The notes under the pieces: generated by a model
What the model was told of the DNA's origin: nothing
Seen by the model: only the letters and a program-made list of their open reading frames with translations
The model's database searches: none
NCBI GenBank assembly: GCA_903863375.1
Contig: CAIPBT010000020.1
Location: 1 to 48,520 of the forward strand
Source of the DNA: an uncultured Ferrovum sp.
GTDB lineage: Bacteria > Pseudomonadota > Gammaproteobacteria > Burkholderiales > Ferrovaceae
DNA: 48,520 nt
Direction: 5' to 3'
In this document: positions 17,291 through 24,953 of the stretch, one piece after another
How the letters are laid out: the number at the start of each line of letters is the position of its first letter
Numbering within the stretch: the stretch's first letter is position 1
Translations under genes and position numbers: made by a program

Positions 17291-17784
17291 CGGCAGTCGC
17301 CGCCTACATCGGCCTGGGCGGAAATCTGGACGACCCGGCCGCCCGCATGGCGCGCGCCTTCCTGGCCATGGATGGCCTGCCGGGCACCCAAGTGGTGGCA
17401 CGCTCGTCCCTGTACCGGACCGCCCCGGTGGGCTTTCTCGACCAACCCGACTTCCTCAATGCGGTGGTGCGTCTCGACACCACGTTGAGCGCCCTGGACC
17501 TGTTGGACGCCCTGCTCGCGCTGGAGTTGGATGCCGGTCGCCAGCGGTCTTTCCGCAACGCGCCGCGCACCCTCGACCTCGATGTGCTGCTGTATGGCGA
17601 ACAGCAGATCAGCACGGACCGACTGGTGGTGCCACACCCGCGCATGGGTACGCGCGGCTTCGTGCTGCTGCCCTTGCAGGAGATCGCGCCTGACCTGGTG
17701 ATTCCCGGGCTGGGTCCGCTGGCCCCGCTGGCGCAGGCCTGCCGCGGGCAGGGCGTGGACCGGTTGCAGGACTGGCCGGCATGA
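17287..17784 (+). CDS. folK: 2-amino-4-hydroxy-6-hydroxymethyldihydropteridine diphosphokinase (HPPK)
   Basis: A 165-residue folate-pathway kinase that transfers pyrophosphate from ATP to hydroxymethyldihydropterin. YIGLGGNLDDP at the N-terminus, SSLYRTAPVGFLDQPDFLNAVV, and RNAPRTLDLDVLLYG with the two magnesium-binding aspartates identify it. It overlaps pcnB and the next kinase gene by 4 bp each (ATGA), so the three are translationally coupled. Confidence 0.97.
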   Translation: MTAVAAYIGLGGNLDDPAARMARAFLAMDGLPGTQVVARSSLYRTAPVGFLDQPDFLNAVVRLDTTLSALDLLDALLALELDAGRQRSFRNAPRTLDLDVLLYGEQQISTDRLVVPHPRMGTRGFVLLPLQEIAPDLVIPGLGPLAPLAQACRGQGVDRLQDWPA

Positions 17785-18440
17785 CCGGCGTCGGCGCGCC
17801 CGCCCGGCTGGAGCGCTTTCGCTACGTTGCCGTCGAGGGCCCGATCGGTGTCGGCAAGACCACCCTGGCCCGTCGGCTGGCCATGCATCTGGGCGGCGCC
17901 CTGCTGCTCGAGGACTTCGCCGCCAATCCCTTCCTGCCGCGCTTTTACCGTGACATGCCACGCTGGGCGCTGGCCACCCAGATGGCCTTCCTGTTCCAGC
18001 GCGTCGAGCAGCTGACCGGGCTGCGCGCACCCGACAAGCATGACCGGCCCGCAGTGGCCGATTTCCTGCTCGACAAGGACCAGCTGTTTGCGCAACTGAC
18101 CCTGGCCGACGACGAGCTGGCCTTGTATCAGCAGGCCTTCGCGCTGATTTCCCCGCAAAGCGTGCGTCCGGATCTGGTGATCTACCTGCAGGCCGCGCCG
18201 GAAGTGCTGGTGGAACGGGTACAGCGGCGCGGCCTGGAGATGGAGCGCACCATTGCCCCGGACTACCTGCGTACGCTGGCTGGCCTGTACGCGGACTATT
18301 TTCATGCGTATGAGGCCTCGCCCCTGCTGATCGTGAACAGTGAGCACCTCAACTTCGTGGATGGCGAGGAGGATTTCGAGTGGCTGCTCGACCGCATTGC
18401 CGGCATGCGCGGCCAACGTGAATTTTTCAATCGGGGTTGA
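17781..18440 (+). CDS. Deoxynucleoside kinase family protein
   Basis: A 219-residue P-loop kinase of the deoxyadenosine/deoxyguanosine kinase family. The Walker A motif is GPIGVGKTTLARRL near residues 20-33; the lid region contains VERVQRRGLEMER. It probably phosphorylates deoxynucleosides for salvage. A gene of this type between folK and the pan genes is common in betaproteobacteria. It overlaps folK by 4 bp and precedes panC by 1 bp. Confidence 0.9.
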   Translation: MTGVGAPARLERFRYVAVEGPIGVGKTTLARRLAMHLGGALLLEDFAANPFLPRFYRDMPRWALATQMAFLFQRVEQLTGLRAPDKHDRPAVADFLLDKDQLFAQLTLADDELALYQQAFALISPQSVRPDLVIYLQAAPEVLVERVQRRGLEMERTIAPDYLRTLAGLYADYFHAYEASPLLIVNSEHLNFVDGEEDFEWLLDRIAGMRGQREFFNRG

Positions 18441-18441
18441 G

Positions 18442-19323
18442 ATGGAAGTCATCGACAATGTGCGCGCCTTGCGTCACCGGCTGGCCGGTGAACGGGCCGT
18501 TGGCCTGGTGCCCACCATGGGCAGCCTGCATGAAGGACACCTGAGCCTGGTGCGCGAAGCCCGCGCCGAATCGTCCTGCGTGGTCGCCAGCATCTTCGTC
18601 AACCGCCTGCAGTTCGGACCGGGCGAAGACTTTGACCGATACCCGCGCAGCCTGGATAACGATGTCCGCCTGCTCGCTGGCGCCGGCTGTCAGGTGGTGT
18701 TTGCGCCCGGCGAACAGGAACTCTATCCGCGGCCGCAACAGGTGTTCGTTGAACCCTCCCCCCTGCAGCAGATCCTGGAAGGCGCGGTTCGACCGGGCCA
18801 TTTCCGCGGCGTCTGCACGGTGGTGATGAAGCTGTTCCAGATGGTGCAGCCACAGGTCGCCCTGTTCGGCAAAAAGGACTACCAGCAGTGGCGCATCCTG
18901 TGCGAGATGGTGGAGGGGCTGGCCCTGCCGGTGCGCATGGTGGGCGGCGAAACCATCCGTGCCGCCGACGGACTGGCCCTGTCCAGCCGGAATGCCTACC
19001 TCGACGCTTCGCAACGGGCCGAGGCACCGCGCCTGCATCAGCAACTGCAGGCCGTGGTGGCGAGCCTGCAGGCAATGGCGCCGCCCGCAGACCAGTCCCT
19101 GGCGTCGGTTGCGCAACAGGCGGAGCACGCCTGCGCCGACGGGGCAGCGGTGCTGCGCAGCCGCGGCTGGGAACCCGATTACCTGTCGGTACGCCGGCAG
19201 CAGGACCTGGCCTTGCCGACCCCGGGCGACCGCCATCTGGTGGTGCTGGCTGCGGCCCGGCTTGGCACCACCCGTCTGATTGACAACGTGGAATTTACCT
19301 TGCCGGAGTTCCCGCATGGATGA
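18442..19323 (+). CDS. panC: Pantoate--beta-alanine ligase
   Basis: A 293-residue enzyme joining pantoate and beta-alanine with ATP to make pantothenate. The HIGH-type signature is PTMGSLHEGHLSLV (about 26-39); FVNRLQFGPGEDF, FGKKDYQQW and LSSRNAYL are substrate-binding blocks. ATG 18442 follows a GGGG stretch and fits the family N-terminus. panB, often just upstream, is absent; the deoxynucleoside kinase takes its place, so ketopantoate hydroxymethyltransferase must be encoded elsewhere. The stop overlaps the following small gene by 8 bp. Confidence 0.97.
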   Translation: MEVIDNVRALRHRLAGERAVGLVPTMGSLHEGHLSLVREARAESSCVVASIFVNRLQFGPGEDFDRYPRSLDNDVRLLAGAGCQVVFAPGEQELYPRPQQVFVEPSPLQQILEGAVRPGHFRGVCTVVMKLFQMVQPQVALFGKKDYQQWRILCEMVEGLALPVRMVGGETIRAADGLALSSRNAYLDASQRAEAPRLHQQLQAVVASLQAMAPPADQSLASVAQQAEHACADGAAVLRSRGWEPDYLSVRRQQDLALPTPGDRHLVVLAAARLGTTRLIDNVEFTLPEFPHG

Positions 19324-19525
19324 ACAGGATCCGGACGCGCCCAAACGGGCCCGGCTGGCCGAACTGCAGGCCGAGCACCGCACCCTCCATGCCCTGATCG
19401 CACGTTACGGCGAGGGTGGCGACGTGGATGAAGTGGCCCTGCGCCGGCTGAAGAAACGCAAGCTGCGTCTGAAGGACGAGATTTTTGCCCTCGAGTGTTC
19501 GCTGACCCCAGACATCCCGGCCTGA
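19316..19525 (+). CDS. YdcH/DUF465 family small protein
   Basis: A 69-residue charged, helical protein starting MDEQDPDAPKRARLAEL with the DUF465 core LQAEHRTLHALI...LRRLKKRKLRLKDEI. Members are small coiled-coil proteins of unknown function. GGAG at 19305-19308 precedes ATG 19316, and the start lies inside the end of panC (8-bp overlap). The C13 peptidase frame on the other strand covers its last 121 bp, so the two genes overlap tail to tail. Confidence 0.85.
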   Translation: MDEQDPDAPKRARLAELQAEHRTLHALIARYGEGGDVDEVALRRLKKRKLRLKDEIFALECSLTPDIPA

Positions 19526-20967
19526 TTGCCTCGGCCCGGCGCTGGCCAGCGCGCCTGAACACTGCCCCCCGGGCCACCGGGCTGGCGCAGCCGGGCCTGC
19601 AGGCGCAACAGCTTGGCGGCCATCGCCCGCCCCAGGGCCATCTGCGGATTGGAAGGGGTTTCGCCGGTGGCCTGCTCCCGGGCGGCAATGCGTTTGCGCG
19701 CCAGCTCGAAGGCCTGCGGAAAAGACTGCGTGTGGCGCAGGGCTTCGTCGAAAAAAGCCTGGCCAAACCACGTATAGCGGTCGGCCACGCCACAGCCAAA
19801 CGACGGGTGGGTGGCGTCTGAGGCCGTGATCACCAGGGTCTGGTCGTTGCGCAGGGCATCGACAAAGCCGCCTGAATAGCAGGCCGAGACGATCACGATG
19901 CGCCAGCGGATGCCGGACTGGTCGAGCGCGCTGCGCAAGCCGGCCGGATCCAGATCGCCGAGGGCCAGGGCGGGTTGTGACAGCACCAGGGTGTTGGCCG
20001 ACGACCCGTGGCTGCTCAGAAACAGCAGCAGGATGTCATCCTCGACGTCCATCACGTCGGCAAAGCGCTGCAGGGCAGCGCTCAGCGCCGTGCGGGTGGC
20101 AAAGGGTCGCTGCGGCGCAGGCCCGGCATCATTGGCGAGGACAAGGTTGCGCCCACCCGTGTCGAACCGTTCGGCCAGCAGACGGTCGGCCAGATCCACC
20201 TCATTGCGGATCGCCGGCGTGTTGGCATCGCCGGCAAATCCCAGGAAATACAGGTCGTCCACGCCGGGCCGTTCCGCCTGCACCCGGTCCAGCGCATCTT
20301 CCAGCAGATTGGGCTGGTTGTAGAAGACCTCCTCGCGCATCGCCTCGATGGTGGGTTCGCCGTCAGCCGGGTTGTCGTCGGCCTGCCAGAGGTCGTTCGT
20401 CGGGTACAGCAGCATCAGCGCCAGCGCCGGCCCGGCGAAGGCACCCCAGGCGAGCAGCAGCCGGGTCTTCCCGGCGCGCTGGTCGGATGGCAGCACCCGG
20501 GCAATCCGCACCAGCGCGGCCAGCAGCCACCACAGGGCCAGGCCATCCAGGGCATGGTCGATGGCGGCCTCCAGGGCTGGCCGCTCCGGCGGTGCCGGCT
20601 GCCCAGGCAGGGTCATGACCGGCAACTGGACCAGTACCGACAGCACCAGCCAGAGCACCCGGGCTGCGAGCAGGTCGGCAAACAGGGGCAGGATGGCTTG
20701 CGGACGGCGCAGCAGCACGCCGGCCGACCAGCACGAGATCCACAGCACGGCCAGCGGAAACAGCAGGTCTGGCGTGACGTTCCAGGCAATGTGCCCGGGG
20801 GTTCCGTTGAGCAGGAATCCTTCGATGCCCTGCATCAGCAGGCCACTGCACAGCGCCAGCAGTACGGCAGGAACAGCGCCGGCAGGAAGCCCCCAGGTGG
20901 CGGTATCAGGTCGACGGCGCAACAGGAAGACGCGCAGCGCAGCGCGCAGGAACTCGAGGGGAAGCAC
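19405..20967 (-). CDS. Membrane-anchored C13 (legumain-like) peptidase
   Basis: A protein of about 520 residues with five or so hydrophobic segments in the first 200 residues and a C-terminal caspase-fold C13 peptidase domain. The catalytic pair is visible as His in LFLSSHGSSANT and Cys in VIVSACYSGGFVDAL; the domain opens with DDLYFLGFAGDANTPAIRNEVD. Related proteins are frequent in betaproteobacteria, but their substrates are unknown. The GTG at 20967 is the best start: the frame upstream enters the divergent flavoprotein gene. No clear ribosome site is present, so the start is moderate. The frame has no stop until 19405 and so overlaps ydcH by 121 bp in antisense. Confidence 0.8.
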   Translation of the reverse strand: MLPLEFLRAALRVFLLRRRPDTATWGLPAGAVPAVLLALCSGLLMQGIEGFLLNGTPGHIAWNVTPDLLFPLAVLWISCWSAGVLLRRPQAILPLFADLLAARVLWLVLSVLVQLPVMTLPGQPAPPERPALEAAIDHALDGLALWWLLAALVRIARVLPSDQRAGKTRLLLAWGAFAGPALALMLLYPTNDLWQADDNPADGEPTIEAMREEVFYNQPNLLEDALDRVQAERPGVDDLYFLGFAGDANTPAIRNEVDLADRLLAERFDTGGRNLVLANDAGPAPQRPFATRTALSAALQRFADVMDVEDDILLLFLSSHGSSANTLVLSQPALALGDLDPAGLRSALDQSGIRWRIVIVSACYSGGFVDALRNDQTLVITASDATHPSFGCGVADRYTWFGQAFFDEALRHTQSFPQAFELARKRIAAREQATGETPSNPQMALGRAMAAKLLRLQARLRQPGGPGGSVQARWPAPGRGNQAGMSGVSEHSRAKISSFRRSLRFFSRRRATSSTSPPSP

Positions 20968-20993
20968 GACGGGCCAGCAGGAAGGGGAAGCGC

Positions 20994-20999
20994 TATAAT
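20994..20999 (+). promoter_or_regulatory. Perfect -10 element directly ahead of the dmrB-like gene
   Basis: TATAAT lies 8 nt before ATG 21008, so transcription would begin at or within 1-2 nt of the start codon. No Shine-Dalgarno sequence is present and no good -35 is visible. On the other strand the same bases read CATTATAGC and could serve the divergent peptidase gene. Confidence 0.5.
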
Positions 21000-21007
21000 G
21001 TACGCTT

Positions 21008-21577
21008 ATGAAACGCGATGCACACCCCCGCCTGGCCTGGGCAATCACCGGGTCGGGACACATGCTGAAGGAATCGCTGGCGCTGGCGCGCCAGCTGCCG
21101 GATGTCGATCTGTTCCTGTCGCGCGCCGGCGAAGAAATCCTCAACATGTATGACATCAAGATCGCCGACCTGCGGCAGCAGTTCCGTATCTTTCGCGACA
21201 ACACCGCCAGTGCCGCGCCGGTCGGATTGTTCTACCACGGCCACTATCATGGCGTGGTGCTGGCACCCGCCACCAGCAATACGGTGGCCAAATGTGCCCT
21301 GGGCATTTCCGACTCGCTGCCCACCAACATCTTCGCGCAGGCCGGCAAATGCCGCCTGCCGGCCATCGTGTTTGCCTGCGACACCGAGCCGGAAGTCGAC
21401 ACGGAGTCGCCCTCCGATTGGGTCACCCTGTATCCGCGCGAGATCGATCTGGCCCATGCCCGCACCCTGGCTGGCTTTCGTGGCGTGACCGTGGTGGGCA
21501 GCGTGGCGGCGCTGGAAGCGGCGGTGCAGCAGCACCTCGCTCAGCTTGCACAGGCCACCGGTCCGGTCGCTTCCTGA
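21008..21577 (+). CDS. dmrB: DmrB-like flavoprotein (dihydromethanopterin reductase family)
   Basis: A 189-residue flavoprotein of the archaeal AfpA/DmrB group, related to the FMN-binding decarboxylase fold. The N-terminal LAWAITGSGHMLKESLAL and the central VVLAPATSNTVAKCALGISDSLPTN are flavin and phosphate-binding regions. Family members studied in Methanosarcina and Burkholderia reduce dihydromethanopterin to tetrahydromethanopterin, the last step of that cofactor's synthesis. Context strongly supports this: three further C1-cofactor genes follow in the same operon. A close paralogue with another flavin-dependent role is the alternative. The start at 21008 lacks a ribosome site and may be leaderless. 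Confidence 0.82.
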   Translation: MKRDAHPRLAWAITGSGHMLKESLALARQLPDVDLFLSRAGEEILNMYDIKIADLRQQFRIFRDNTASAAPVGLFYHGHYHGVVLAPATSNTVAKCALGISDSLPTNIFAQAGKCRLPAIVFACDTEPEVDTESPSDWVTLYPREIDLAHARTLAGFRGVTVVGSVAALEAAVQQHLAQLAQATGPVAS

Positions 21578-21591
21578 GCGGCGGCCACCTG

Positions 21592-23079
21592 ATGGATTTT
21601 GCCAACCAGCATCTGCTGTTCCTGACCGGCCGCCTCGCCGAGCCAGGCCTGCGCCGCGTCCTCGCCACCCTGCAGCCCTGTCCGTTCACCTGGGAGGTGC
21701 GGGATCTGGGCATGCAGGTGGCTGGCCTGATGACCGCCGAGATGGTCGGGCGCCGTCTGGCCACGGTGGATCTGGCGCCGTTTGATCGTGTGATCGTACC
21801 CGGCCGCTGCCGTGGCGACCTCGACCAGCTCGGCGCGCGCCTCGGCTGCCCGGTGCTGCGTGGCCCCGACGAGATGAAAGACCTGCCGGCATTTTTTGGC
21901 AGCCGTCGTGCCCAGGTAGACCTGTCGCGGCACGACACCCTGATCTTTGCCGAAATCGTCGATGCCCCGCAGTCCGATGTGGCCACCATCGTGGCGCGCG
22001 CCGAGCGCTATCGGCGCGACGGTGCTGACGTGATCGACATCGGCTGCCTGCCGGAAACACCCTTCCCCCACCTCGAAGAAGCCGTGCAGGCCCTGAAAGC
22101 CATCGGCTGCCGGGTCAGCGTGGACAGCCTCGCCGTCGATGACCTGCGCCGCGGCGCCCGGGCCGGCGCCGATTACCTGCTCAGCCTGCATGAGGACACG
22201 CTCTGGCTGGCCGAGGAAGTCGACGCCACTCCCGTGCTGATTCCCAGCCGCCATGGCGATCTGCCCTCGCTGTTGCGTGCCGCCGGGCGGATGCAAAGCC
22301 TGGGCAAACCCTTCCTGGCCGATGCCATCCTCGACCCGATCCATTTCGGCTTCACCGAATCGCTTGTGCGCTTTCGCGATCTGCGCGCGGCCCTGCCCGA
22401 GGCCCGGCTGATGATGGGGGTTGGCAACCTGACCGAACTGACCGATGCCGACACTGCCGGCATCAATGCCCTGCTGTTCGGCATCATTTCCGAACTGCGC
22501 ATCAATGCCGTGCTGGCCACCGAAGTCAGTGCCCACTGCGCCAGTGCGGTGCGCGAGGCCGATGCCGCGCGGCGCATGATGTTTGCCGCCCGCGCCGAGG
22601 GCGCCCTGCCACGCGATTTCTCGCCGCTGCTGCTATCCTTGCGCGCGCGCCGGCCCTTTCCCGACACCGTCGACGAGATCGCCGACATGGCCGCCCGGGT
22701 GAAGGACGCCAATTTCCGCGTGCAGGTCAGCAAGGCCGGCATTCACGCCTACAACCGCGACGGCATGCGCACCGCCAAGGATCCCTGGGCCTTCTGGCCC
22801 CAGCTCGGCCTGGAGGACGACGCCAGCCACGCCTTCTACATGGGGGTGGAGCTGGCGCGTGCCCATCACGCCTGGCTGCTGGGCAAGCGCTATGAACAGG
22901 ACGAAGACCTCGACTGGGGTGCCGCCCTGCCGCCGACCAACGATGACCTGCTGCGCCAGAAGGCCGAGGGGCTGACCCTGACGCATCAGCTGCGCGAAGC
23001 CAAGGAAAACAAGCCCAAGGAAAATAAACCCGAGGAAAATAAACCCGAGGGAAACGAACCACAGGGAAACAAACCGTGA
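21592..23079 (+). CDS. DUF6513 dihydropteroate-synthase-like protein
   Basis: A 495-residue cytoplasmic protein. Residues 1-115 form the DUF6513 region (LFLTGRLAEPGLRRVL...). From about residue 120 a TIM barrel like dihydropteroate synthase follows, with DVIDIGCLPETPFPHLEEAVQAL and GCRVSVDSL near the pterin site. Such proteins occur in methanogens and in methylotrophs with tetrahydromethanopterin and are thought to act in pterin cofactor synthesis; the exact reaction is not settled. ATG 21592 lies 14 bp after the flavoprotein stop. The C-terminal 25 residues are five copies of a Lys/Glu-Asn-Pro pentapeptide (23002-23076), unlike the rest of the family. Confidence 0.85.
   Translation: MDFANQHLLFLTGRLAEPGLRRVLATLQPCPFTWEVRDLGMQVAGLMTAEMVGRRLATVDLAPFDRVIVPGRCRGDLDQLGARLGCPVLRGPDEMKDLPAFFGSRRAQVDLSRHDTLIFAEIVDAPQSDVATIVARAERYRRDGADVIDIGCLPETPFPHLEEAVQALKAIGCRVSVDSLAVDDLRRGARAGADYLLSLHEDTLWLAEEVDATPVLIPSRHGDLPSLLRAAGRMQSLGKPFLADAILDPIHFGFTESLVRFRDLRAALPEARLMMGVGNLTELTDADTAGINALLFGIISELRINAVLATEVSAHCASAVREADAARRMMFAARAEGALPRDFSPLLLSLRARRPFPDTVDEIADMAARVKDANFRVQVSKAGIHAYNRDGMRTAKDPWAFWPQLGLEDDASHAFYMGVELARAHHAWLLGKRYEQDEDLDWGAALPPTNDDLLRQKAEGLTLTHQLREAKENKPKENKPEENKPEGNEPQGNKP
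23002..23076 (+). repeat. Five 15-bp tandem repeats at the end of the DUF6513 gene
   Basis: Copies at 23002-23016, 23017-23031, 23032-23046, 23047-23061 and 23062-23076 share the core (A/G)AGGAAAA(C/T)AA(A/G)CCC and are followed directly by TGA. They encode KENKP, KENKP, EENKP, EGNEP and QGNKP. The A-rich composition differs sharply from the GC-rich surroundings. Confidence 0.95.
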
Positions 23080-23113
23080 GCAGCCTGGCGGCAATCCGGC
23101 CCGGTGTGCGCCG

Positions 23114-23680
23114 ATGATTCTCGAATCGGTGCTGGTGACCAGCAATCCGGACGGCAGCGCACACATTGCCCCCCTGGGATTGCATGTGCGTGCGGCCTGT
23201 CTGGTGGTTGCGCCATTTCGGCCCTCACGCACCCTCGACAACCTTGCCCGGACCGGCCAGGCCAGTGTCAATTGGACCACTGATGTCCGGCTCTTCGCCG
23301 GCCCGGTAACCGGGCGACGCGACTGGCCTGTGCTGCCCACCATCCAGCAGGACGGCTGGCGTCTGCGCGATGCCGACACGCATGCCGAACTGCAGGTGGT
23401 GAGCGTGGAAGACGACGCGCAACGGCCGCGGTTTGTGTGCGCGGTCACCCAGGAAACTGCCCACCGGCCCTTCCGTGGTTTCGTGCGTGCGCAGGCCGCC
23501 GTGGTGGAAGCCGCGATTCTCGCCACCCGCCTGCACATGCTGCCGGCGGGCAAGGTGGATCAGGAACTTGCCTACCTGCAGATTGCGATCGACAAGACGG
23601 CAGGACCTGTCGAGCAGGAATGCTGGAGTTGGCTGCAAGACCACATCAGCGCCTGGCGCGCGCGGAATCCGGCACCGTGA
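23114..23680 (+). CDS. DUF447 family protein
   Basis: A 188-residue protein starting MILESVLVTSNPDGSAHIAPLG, the hallmark of DUF447, a flavin-reductase-like beta-barrel family found in methanogens and in methylotrophic bacteria. Genetic work in methylotrophs has tied genes of this kind to tetrahydromethanopterin-linked formaldehyde oxidation, but no reaction is agreed. The fold suggests flavin binding; NWTTDVRLFAGPVTGRRDW lies in the expected barrel region. The ATG lies 34 bp after the DUF6513 stop without a strong ribosome site. Its TGA overlaps the next gene's GTG start, so the two are coupled. Confidence 0.83.
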   Translation: MILESVLVTSNPDGSAHIAPLGLHVRAACLVVAPFRPSRTLDNLARTGQASVNWTTDVRLFAGPVTGRRDWPVLPTIQQDGWRLRDADTHAELQVVSVEDDAQRPRFVCAVTQETAHRPFRGFVRAQAAVVEAAILATRLHMLPAGKVDQELAYLQIAIDKTAGPVEQECWSWLQDHISAWRARNPAP

Positions 23681-24381
23681 CAGGCCCCCGTCCCGGTCTG
23701 CTGGCCAGTGTACGCAGCGCCGAGGAGGCCCTGCTGGCCTGCGTGGTACCAGGGCAGGTCGCGCTGGTCGACGCCAAGGAGCCCCGTCACGGCGCCCTCG
23801 GCAGCCTGCCCAGCGCTGTCCTGCACGCCATCGTGCAGGCGGTCGCTGGCCGCGCCGCCGTGTCGGCCACCACGGGAGACCTTCCACTCGATGCCGCCAC
23901 CCTCGGGCCGGCCATGCAGCGGGTTGCCGCCTGTGGTGTCGACTTCGTCAAGATCGGCATTTTCGGGGCTCCCGATCCGGCGGCCCTGGCCCGCTGCCTC
24001 GCCGACCTGCCGCCGGTGAAGGGCAGGATTGCCGTGCTGATGGCGGATCAGGGCGGTGCGGGATGGCCGCTGCACCTGTTTGCCGAGCACGGCTTTGCCG
24101 GCGTGATGCTCGATACCGCGCACAAGCAGGCGGGCGCCCTGCCAGACCTGCTGACCACCGACGTCCTCGTCGACTTCGTGCAACGTGCCCGCGCGCTGGG
24201 ACTGCTCTGCGGTCTGGCCGGCAGTCTGCGCTTGCGCGACATCGCGCCCCTGCAGGCCGTGCAGGCCGATTATCTGGGCTTCCGCTCGGCGCTGTGTGGC
24301 GACGCGCCGCGCACCGCCACCTTGCAGCCACAGGCCCTGGCGGCCGTTGCTCAGGCCATGGCGTCTGCCCAGACCTGCTGA
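23677..24381 (+). CDS. mfnB: MfnB-like (5-formylfuran-3-yl)methyl phosphate synthase
   Basis: A 234-residue TIM-barrel protein expected to condense two glyceraldehyde-3-phosphate molecules into the furan precursor of methanofuran. It aligns with methanogen MfnB: Asp32 and Lys34 in VDAKEP, Lys92 in FVKIG, and Asp146 and Lys150 in MLDTAHK match in order and spacing the catalytic Asp25, Lys27, Lys85, Asp151 and Lys155 that I recall for the Methanocaldococcus enzyme. All catalytic residues are therefore kept. The start is GTG at 23677, overlapping the DUF447 stop as GTGA. It ends the plus-strand cofactor operon and overlaps the convergent kinase gene by 31 bp. Confidence 0.88.
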   Translation: MTGPRPGLLASVRSAEEALLACVVPGQVALVDAKEPRHGALGSLPSAVLHAIVQAVAGRAAVSATTGDLPLDAATLGPAMQRVAACGVDFVKIGIFGAPDPAALARCLADLPPVKGRIAVLMADQGGAGWPLHLFAEHGFAGVMLDTAHKQAGALPDLLTTDVLVDFVQRARALGLLCGLAGSLRLRDIAPLQAVQADYLGFRSALCGDAPRTATLQPQALAAVAQAMASAQTC

Positions 24382-24953
24382 CCCAGCAGCTGTACCTGGC
24401 CACCGGCCGCCAGCAGGGCGGCCACATGACCGGCAAAATTACCGTCCACCCAGCCTGCCGCCGTCCAGTGCGCCCCCGCCTCGGTGGTCCAGGCGAGGCG
24501 CCCGCAGGGCAGCGACTTCAGCAGCCATAATTCGTCCGCCCCCATCGCGCCGGCTACCCAGGCCGCCAGGCTGTCGGAGGTGGTGTGCCAATCCTCGGCA
24601 ATGGCCGGGTGTCCAGGCAGCAGGTCGCGCGGAATCCAGATGTGACCCGGCTCTGGTCGGGTGGTCAGCAATACCCGGCGGCCGTGACGCTGCTGCCAGG
24701 CCGCTTGCAGCCAGTACGCCGTCTGTTCCATGGCGAGCAGCGCCTGACGGTGCGCAACGGCGTCGGCATACCCCAGACACTGCTGTGCGCCGCGCGCCGC
24801 ATCGGCAAAGTGGCCGCCGCCACAAACCACCACCCAGGGCGTGCCGGCCTGACGCTCCAGCCAGTCAAGCATCGCCTGCGCCAGCACCGGATCGCGGCAG
24901 GCGCTGCCGCCCACCTTGATCACGCGGCAGGCAGCGCCCTGGCTTAAGGCCAT
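24351..24953 (-). CDS. Amino-acid-kinase-fold protein, MfnE-like
   Basis: A 200-residue kinase of the aspartate/uridylate kinase superfamily. VIKVGGS at residues 12-18 is the phosphate-binding start of the fold, VVVCGGGHFAD follows, and TTSDSLAAWVAGAMGADELWLLKS is the nucleotide-binding region. In methanogens MfnE phosphorylates aminomethylfuran phosphate, the step after MfnB and MfnC in methanofuran synthesis; related kinases accompany methylotroph C1-cofactor genes. Function is inferred from fold and from the facing mfnB gene. The ATG at 24953 touches the stop of the molybdenum hydroxylase (TGAATG), so it is co-transcribed with the tetR operon and not with mfnB. Confidence 0.78.
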   Translation of the reverse strand: MALSQGAACRVIKVGGSACRDPVLAQAMLDWLERQAGTPWVVVCGGGHFADAARGAQQCLGYADAVAHRQALLAMEQTAYWLQAAWQQRHGRRVLLTTRPEPGHIWIPRDLLPGHPAIAEDWHTTSDSLAAWVAGAMGADELWLLKSLPCGRLAWTTEAGAHWTAAGWVDGNFAGHVAALLAAGGQVQLLGQQVWADAMA

